From positions 62,001 through 126,000 of the forward strand of contig NZ_JBNDNA010000011.1 in the NCBI RefSeq assembly GCF_049856175.1: a stretch of 64,000 bases of DNA. The letters run 5' to 3'. How positions within the stretch are numbered: the stretch's first letter is position 1; the number at the start of each line of letters is the position of its first letter. Source of the stretch: JB111 sp049856175 (GTDB lineage: Bacteria > Actinomycetota > Actinomycetes > Actinomycetales > Actinomycetaceae). The notes beneath the pieces are model-generated. The model was not told the DNA's origin and did not search any database. It was given only the letters and a program-made list of their open reading frames with translations. Shown in pieces: positions 59,386 through 64,000 of the stretch. Both the position numbers and the translations under genes were made by a program.

Positions 59386-60740
59386 CGGCCGTCCTCGACG
59401 GTGGGCGCGACCGTCGGCCGGCGGTCACCGGCCGGCGGCTCCCAGGTGGCGGGGTCGGCGGCGACCTGCTCGCCGGAGCGGATGTCCTTGACCTCGTGGC
59501 CGTCGCCCGAGACGAACCAGACGAACGGGATCGAGCGCCGGTCGGCGTGGCGGATCTGCTTGCCGAACTTCGCCGCGCTCGGGGCCACCTCCACGGGGAT
59601 GTCGCGGGCCCGCAGTGCCGCGGCGACGTCGTCGGACGCGCCGCGGTGGTCCTCGTCGGCGACCGCGACGAGCACGGCGCTGGGCACCGGACGGGACGCG
59701 CGCGCCAGGTCGGCGCCGAGGATGCGGGCGACCAGGCGGGAGACGCCGATCGACAGTCCTGCCCCCGGGAAGGTCCGGGAGCCGGCGGTGGCGAGGGAGT
59801 CGTACCGTCCGCCGGAGCAGATCGAGCCGAGGTCCTCGTGGCCGAGCAGGGTCGTCTCGTAGACGGTCCCCGTGTAGTAGTCGAGGCCCCGGGCGATCGA
59901 CAGGTCCCCGACGACGGCCTCCGGGCGGCGGCGCTCGGCGGACGACAGCACGGCGAGCAGGGAGTCGAGCCCCTCGTCGAGGAGGTCCGTGCGCACGCCG
60001 AGGGCGCGGACCTGCTCCTCGACCTCGGACGCGGTGCCGCGGATCCCGGCGAGCCGCAGGGCCTGCTCGGCCTGCTGCTCGCTCGCGCCCGCCTCGTCGG
60101 CCAGCAGCGCCGCCACGGCCTCGGGACCGATCTTGTCGAGCTTGTCGATCGACCGCAGCACGGCCTCGACGTCGGTGAGCCCGATGCCGGAGTAGAAGCC
60201 CTGGGAGAGCTTGCGGTTGTTGACGCGGACGACGGCGCGCGGCACCGGCAGGGCGGCGAGGGCCTCGGCCATGACGAGGGCGAGCTCGGCCTCGTGGTGC
60301 TCGGCCAGCGCGCCGTCGCCGACGACGTCGACGTCGGCCTGGGTGAACTCGCGGAACCGGCCGTCCTGGGGGCGCTCCCCGCGCCAGACCTTCTGGATCT
60401 GGTAGCGGCGGAACGGGAACGTCAGGTCCCCGGCGTGCTCGACGACCCAGCGCGCGAACGGGACCGTGAGGTCGAAGTGCAGCCCGAGCCGCCGGTCGGT
60501 GCCGGACGCGGGATCGCCGGCGGCGTCGTCGTCGGCCTGGAGACGGCTGAGGAGGTAGATCTCCTTGGAGGTCTCGCCCTTGGACAGGAGCTGCTCGACC
60601 GGTTCGACGGAACGGGTCTCGATCGGCGCGAACCCGTGCAGCTCGAAGGTGTGCCGCAGCGTGTCCAGGACGTGGTTCTCGACGAGACGTCCGTCGGGCA
60701 GCCATTCGGGGAATCCGGACAACGAGGGGGTACGAGCCAT
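59382..60740 (-). CDS. hisS: Histidyl-tRNA synthetase
   Basis: A protein of 452 aa starting MARTPSLSGFPEWLPDGRLV. Class II motif 2 is YQIQKVWRGERPQDGRFREF, the histidine motifs are ARGLDYYTGTVYE and SICSGGRYDSLA, and motif 3 is GLSIGVSRLVARIL. An AACAAT box on the minus strand ends seven bases before ATG 60740, consistent with a leaderless transcript. A longer in-frame reading upstream crosses this box and is rejected. It heads the transcript hisS - GTPase - GTPase. The C-terminus has an extra Pro/Asp-rich tail after the anticodon-binding domain. Confidence 0.96.
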   Translation of the reverse strand: MARTPSLSGFPEWLPDGRLVENHVLDTLRHTFELHGFAPIETRSVEPVEQLLSKGETSKEIYLLSRLQADDDAAGDPASGTDRRLGLHFDLTVPFARWVVEHAGDLTFPFRRYQIQKVWRGERPQDGRFREFTQADVDVVGDGALAEHHEAELALVMAEALAALPVPRAVVRVNNRKLSQGFYSGIGLTDVEAVLRSIDKLDKIGPEAVAALLADEAGASEQQAEQALRLAGIRGTASEVEEQVRALGVRTDLLDEGLDSLLAVLSSAERRRPEAVVGDLSIARGLDYYTGTVYETTLLGHEDLGSICSGGRYDSLATAGSRTFPGAGLSIGVSRLVARILGADLARASRPVPSAVLVAVADEDHRGASDDVAAALRARDIPVEVAPSAAKFGKQIRHADRRSIPFVWFVSGDGHEVKDIRSGEQVAADPATWEPPAGDRRPTVAPTVEDGR

Positions 60741-60870
60741 GGGCCCGATTGTTCCACCGATGGTCGCCCCCGCCCGTGCGGTGCGGCCGCGTCGGGTGGC
60801 CCGGCGGTGTGCGTCTGCTCCCATCGCGCACGCTCCGGGCCTTGCCCGATGTCGATCGGCCGGCCAGGTC

Positions 60871-61611
60871 TCAGGAGAGGCAGGGGTTCGTGGCGAGCTC
60901 GTGCTGCAGGGTGGTGACGGGACCGTGGCCCGGCAGGAGGATCGAGCGCGGGTCGACGACGCGCGTGAGGGTCCGCAGCGTCTCGTCCATGGCTCGGGGG
61001 TCGCCGCCGGGCAGGTCGGTGCGGCCGACGGAGCCCGCGAAGACGACGTCGCCGGTGAGCAGCAGCAGGTGCGGCACCGTCGGGGTCGGTAGCCGCACGT
61101 GGCCAGGGTCGCCGGGCTCGCCGGTGTCGAGCTCGTCGGCCTGGAGCAGCAGCACCGTCGAGCCTGCCGTGTGCCCGGGGGCGGGGATGCCGCGCACGCC
61201 GAGCGCGGGGACGACCGCCGCTCCCCCGCCGGTGAGGAGGTCGGTGGACATCTGCTGGACGGCGGCCGGCCGGCGCCACGGGGTGCCTGCGATCAGCGGG
61301 AACTGGCCGCCGAGGAGGTCGCCGACCTGGTCGGCGCCGGCGGGGTCCGCCAGGCGGGGCCGGTCGGGTGCCGCGATCTGCACGGGGACGCCGGCGGGGT
61401 CCGCGACGGCGGCGGCGTCCCACACGTGGTCCGGGTGGCCGTGGGTGACGAGGACGGCGCCGACGCTCAGCCCCAGGTGCTCGAGCACCGGGGCGAGGAG
61501 CTCGGCGGAGCCGGCTCCCGGGTCGACGACGACGCACGGGCCGTCCTGGGCCGGGGCGAGGACGAAGGTGTTGACCTCGAGGGCCGGGGCGACGACGCGG
61601 CGGACGAGCAT
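60871..61611 (-). CDS. Metallo-beta-lactamase hydrolase (glyoxalase II-like)
   Basis: A protein of 246 aa. The metal motif VTHGHPDHVWDAAAV, PAPGHTAGSTVLLL and LLTGDVVFAGSVGRTDL, with a final LLPGHGPVTT, follow hydroxyacylglutathione hydrolase-like proteins (YcbL/GloB group). It probably hydrolyses a thioester; since Actinobacteria use mycothiol, glutathione is unlikely. A TACCCT -10 box (minus strand, 61623-61618) six bases before ATG 61611 indicates a leaderless start and excludes longer readings. It is the gene upstream of hisS, with 130 bases between. Confidence 0.9.
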   Translation of the reverse strand: MLVRRVVAPALEVNTFVLAPAQDGPCVVVDPGAGSAELLAPVLEHLGLSVGAVLVTHGHPDHVWDAAAVADPAGVPVQIAAPDRPRLADPAGADQVGDLLGGQFPLIAGTPWRRPAAVQQMSTDLLTGGGAAVVPALGVRGIPAPGHTAGSTVLLLQADELDTGEPGDPGHVRLPTPTVPHLLLLTGDVVFAGSVGRTDLPGGDPRAMDETLRTLTRVVDPRSILLPGHGPVTTLQHELATNPCLS

Positions 61612-61617
61612 GCCGCC

Positions 61618-61623
61618 AGGGTA
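61618..61623 (-). promoter_or_regulatory. Leaderless promoter -10 box of the glyoxalase II-like gene
   Basis: TACCCT on the minus strand lies six bases upstream of ATG 61611 and fits the TANNNT-N6-start pattern. No Shine-Dalgarno is present. Confidence 0.55.
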
Positions 61624-61847
61624 GACGGGGCCCGGGGCGCAGCTCGCGGGCGTGGCCCTCTCGGGCCGGACTGCACTCTCGGTGGGATTCGAACCTTTCG
61701 CCCGCGCGCGGACGGTCACGTGTCGGTGCGGATGCGCGGAGCGAACTACGCTGTCCGGGTCCCCTGCCGAGCCGGGGACCCGCGCACCAGGTCGGTGCCG
61801 CGGTGACGACGACGCCCGCACGCGGGCCTCGGCATGGAGTGAGCGAC

Positions 61848-63806
61848 GTGAGCGATCAGCCCTACCGCGACGAGAACGCACCCGCGGAGCCCCACGGCTC
61901 CCCCGAGGCGCCCGGGACCACCGAGGAGGAATCGGCCCGCGCGGCCGCGCATCCGGCACCGGAGCCGGCCGAGGCCGGCCCTCCTGCGCCCGAGGCTGGG
62001 CCGGGGCCAGCCGCGGACGCGCCGTCCGCACCGCCTGCGTCGGAGGCTCCACCGGCACCCGAGACCGCGCCGGCTCCCGAAGCGCCTCCCGCGCCGCCGG
62101 CACCCGAGACTGCGCCGGCACCGCCCGCACCGGACGCGCCTCCCGCGCCGCCGGCTCCCGAGACTGCGCATGGTCCGGAGGCAGCCCCGGCACCCCCGGC
62201 AGCCCCGGCACCACCCCCGGCACCCGAGGCAGCCCCGGCACCCGAGGCAGCCCCGGCACCCGAGGCAGCCCCGGCACCACCGGCACCACCGGCACCCGAG
62301 GCAGCATCGCCGGCTCCCGAGGCAGCCCCGGCGCCACCCGCACCCGCACCCGCACCCGCGGCTGCGGCACCGGAGTCCCACGCACCGGACGCGCCTCCTG
62401 CGCCGCCGGCTCCCACCCCGCGCCCACGGCCGGGCGGGGCGCCCGCACCGACACCGGGCTCCGTGCCGACGCCGAAGGCGATGCCGGCCAAGCCGTCGGT
62501 CGCACCGGTCCCGGCCGCCGCGGCCGCTCCCGCCGCCCCCCAGCCGGCGCTGGACCCCGCGCTCGCCGCGGCGGCAGCCGCCTTCGGACGGGTCGACGAG
62601 GAGGGCACGGTCTACGTCAAGGACGGCGACTCGGAACGGATCGTGGGTCAGTTCCCGGGCGGCTCCGAGGAGGAGGCGCTCGGCATGTACGTGCGCCGCT
62701 ACCTCGACCTCGCCGCTCAGGTCGCGCTCCTCGAGACGCGCCTGAGCCACATCACCCCGAAGGAGGCCGGCCAGACGCATCGCAAGCTCACCGAGCAGCT
62801 CGCCGAGCCGGCCGCCGTCGGGGACCTGCCGGCGCTGCGCGAGCGACTGGCCGCCGTCGAGCAGGTCATCGAGGTCGAGCGCGAGAAGGCGCGCGTCGCG
62901 CGCGCCGAGGCCAAGGCCGAGGCCCTCGTCGAGCGCACCGCGCTCATCGAGCGGGCCGAGGGGATCGCCGCCCAGAACCCCGCCAACACCCGGTGGAAGG
63001 CCTCCGGCGAGGAGATGCGGGGCCTGCTCGACAGCTGGAAGAAGGCCCAGCGCTCGGGTCCGCGCATCGACAAGCCGGACGAGGACGCGCTGTGGAAGCG
63101 CTTCTCCGCCGCCCGCACCCAGTTCGACAAGCAGCGCAAGGCGTTCTTCCACGAGCTCGACGCCAGCCAGGACGAGGTGCGCCGGGCCAAGGAGAAGCTC
63201 ATCACGCGCGCAGAGGAGCTCTCCGGCTCGACCGACTGGGGACCCACCTCGGGCGCCTACCGCGACCTCATGGACCAGTGGAAGGCGGCCGGACGCGCCT
63301 CGAAGAAGGTCGACGACGAGCTCTGGCACCGATTCCGCACCGCGCAGCAGCGCTTCTTCGACAACCGCACCGCCGCCAACGCGGCGATCGACAAGGAGTA
63401 CGAGGGCAACCTCGAGGTCAAGCTCGAGATCCTCACGAAGGCCGAGGCCCTCCTGCCGATCACGGACGTCGAGGCCGCGAAGAACGCCCTGCGTCCGCTG
63501 CAGGACCAGTGGGAGGAGGCGGGCAAGGTGCCGCGGGCGGACATCCAGCGCGTCGAGGGCCGCATGCGCGCCGTCGAGAAGGCCATCCGCGACGCCGAGG
63601 CCGAGCGCTGGAACCGGTCCGACCCCGAGAAGAAGGCCAGGGCGGACGGCATGCTCGCCCAGCTCGAGGACGCCATCGCCGGCCTCGAGGAGGACCTCGA
63701 GAAGGCCCGGGCCACCGGCGACGACAAGAAGATCGCCACCGCCCAGGAGGCGCTCGACGCTCGCCGTTCCTGGCTCGCCCAGATACAGGCGTCCGCCGAC
63801 GCCTGA
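61848..63806 (+). CDS. DUF349-domain protein with very long Pro/Ala-rich N-terminus
   Basis: A protein of about 652 aa. Residues about 25-235 are almost only Pro, Ala, Glu with few others, in PAPEA/PAPPAPE units. Residues about 240-650 are helical and carry DUF349-type repeats, each with a conserved Trp: RWKASGEEMRGLLDSWKKAQ, DLMDQWKAAGRASKKVDDEL and LRPLQDQWEEAGKVPRAD, ending in a coiled coil. DUF349 proteins are conserved in Actinobacteria and of unclear function; the fold suggests a nucleic-acid or ribosome-linked helper. GTG 61848 lies behind GGAG; GTG 61839 is possible. A -10-like TACGCT is at 61747-61752. Confidence 0.88.
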   Translation: MSDQPYRDENAPAEPHGSPEAPGTTEEESARAAAHPAPEPAEAGPPAPEAGPGPAADAPSAPPASEAPPAPETAPAPEAPPAPPAPETAPAPPAPDAPPAPPAPETAHGPEAAPAPPAAPAPPPAPEAAPAPEAAPAPEAAPAPPAPPAPEAASPAPEAAPAPPAPAPAPAAAAPESHAPDAPPAPPAPTPRPRPGGAPAPTPGSVPTPKAMPAKPSVAPVPAAAAAPAAPQPALDPALAAAAAAFGRVDEEGTVYVKDGDSERIVGQFPGGSEEEALGMYVRRYLDLAAQVALLETRLSHITPKEAGQTHRKLTEQLAEPAAVGDLPALRERLAAVEQVIEVEREKARVARAEAKAEALVERTALIERAEGIAAQNPANTRWKASGEEMRGLLDSWKKAQRSGPRIDKPDEDALWKRFSAARTQFDKQRKAFFHELDASQDEVRRAKEKLITRAEELSGSTDWGPTSGAYRDLMDQWKAAGRASKKVDDELWHRFRTAQQRFFDNRTAANAAIDKEYEGNLEVKLEILTKAEALLPITDVEAAKNALRPLQDQWEEAGKVPRADIQRVEGRMRAVEKAIRDAEAERWNRSDPEKKARADGMLAQLEDAIAGLEEDLEKARATGDDKKIATAQEALDARRSWLAQIQASADA

Positions 63807-63825
63807 TCCATCCACAGGCACCGCT

Positions 63826-63864
63826 CCCGCGGCCCCGTCCACAGATCGTGGGCGGGGCCGCGGG
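63826..63864 (+). terminator. Strong terminator after the DUF349 gene
   Basis: Arms 63826-63842 and 63848-63864 form a 17-base stem with one G-U pair and a five-base loop (AGATC). It begins 19 bases after the stop codon. No U-tract follows. Confidence 0.85.
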
Positions 63865-63885
63865 CGTCCAGGCCATCGTGGGCAC

Positions 63886-64000
63886 ATGCATCCGGCTCTG
63901 ACCTGGCTCGCCCCACGTGCCCTCCCCGCACCCCAGCTGGTGGCACCGGTCCACGGCGACGCCCTCGTCGTCCGCACCCCCGGTGGTGCCGACCCCCCGC
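63886..64000 (+). CDS. Start of an unidentified gene (cut by window edge)
   Basis: An open frame begins MHPALTWLAPRALPAPQL at ATG 63886 and remains open to the edge, 38 codons. A CATCGT box six bases before the ATG fits the leaderless promoter pattern, and the strong terminator just upstream suggests a new transcription unit. The 38 residues are Pro/Ala/Val-rich with no recognisable motif. It might be spurious. Confidence 0.4.
   Translation, partial: MHPALTWLAPRALPAPQLVAPVHGDALVVRTPGGADPP

Noticed and set aside
61690..61770. Minus-strand tRNA gene
   Set aside because: A T-loop-like sequence is present but no paired T-stem, anticodon arm, D-arm or acceptor stem could be drawn.
62040..62480. 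DNA tandem-repeat array inside the DUF349 gene
   Set aside because: The CCGGCACC-rich pattern reflects Pro/Ala codons with imperfect units; it is a protein low-complexity region, not a CRISPR or exact satellite.

Overview
The window is a very GC-rich chromosomal segment with tightly packed genes. Neighbouring genes often overlap by ATGA or GTGA, GTG starts are common, and terminators are GC hairpins without U-tracts. Gene content and order (pyrR-pyrB-pyrC-carA-carB; nusB-efp; an aroK-aroB fusion next to aroC; aroE-mltG-ruvX-alaS-rpsD-rarA; DUF222/HNH; DUF349) point to an actinobacterium, most likely of the order Micrococcales. The genus cannot be fixed from the sequence alone. There are no rRNA, complete tRNA, CRISPR, insertion sequence or phage genes.

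Layout. 1-5.0 kb: de novo pyrimidine operon on the minus strand, pyrR to a carB cut by the window edge. 5.1-6.4 kb: nusB and efp. 6.5-9.1 kb: an uncharacterised membrane protein coupled to a SatD-like regulator, then a DUF222/HNH gene. 9.5-10.2 kb: an NAD(P)-binding protein. 10.3-13.8 kb: aroC, an AroK-AroB fusion and a second shikimate-kinase-like protein whose P-loop lysine is missing. 13.9-25.6 kb: an accessory catabolic island. 25.7-29.3 kb: the methylcitrate cycle genes prpD-prpB-prpC. 29.6-33.0 kb: a sugar or polyol operon (FGGY kinase, zinc dehydrogenase, class II aldolase). 33.1-41.5 kb: prepilin peptidase, aroE, mltG, ruvX, alaS, rpsD and rarA on the minus strand. 41.6-47.9 kb: MMPL and MFS exporters facing a three-gene ABC-2 exporter. 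48-52.1 kb: a membrane coiled-coil protein, yciO, an acetyltransferase and aspS. 52.2-56 kb: an MFS transporter and a DEAD-box helicase. 56-61.6 kb: hisS, two dynamin-like GTPases and a metallo-beta-lactamase hydrolase. 61.8-64 kb: a DUF349 protein with a very long Pro/Ala-rich N-terminus and the start of one more gene.

The most interesting part is the island at 13.9-25.6 kb. A seven-gene minus-strand operon encodes a metallo-beta-lactamase hydrolase, a cytosine-deaminase-like amidohydrolase, an ABC uptake system (ATPase, permease, lipoprotein), a glycolate-oxidase-like flavoprotein and a creatininase-family amidohydrolase. A second three-gene operon encodes an AtzH-amidase fusion, a RutB-like amidohydrolase and a cupin. 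A RutF-like flavin reductase lies at the far end. The seven-gene operon and the distant flavin reductase gene share the same palindrome, ATGTTGAT-N3-ATCAACAT, each just downstream of a -10 box. They therefore look like one regulon, probably for uptake and breakdown of a nitrogen heterocycle or cyclic amide. An XRE-cupin regulator is divergent from the main operon. The substrate is unknown.

Many promoters follow a leaderless pattern (TANNNT, six or seven bases, then ATG or GTG), which helps fix start codons.
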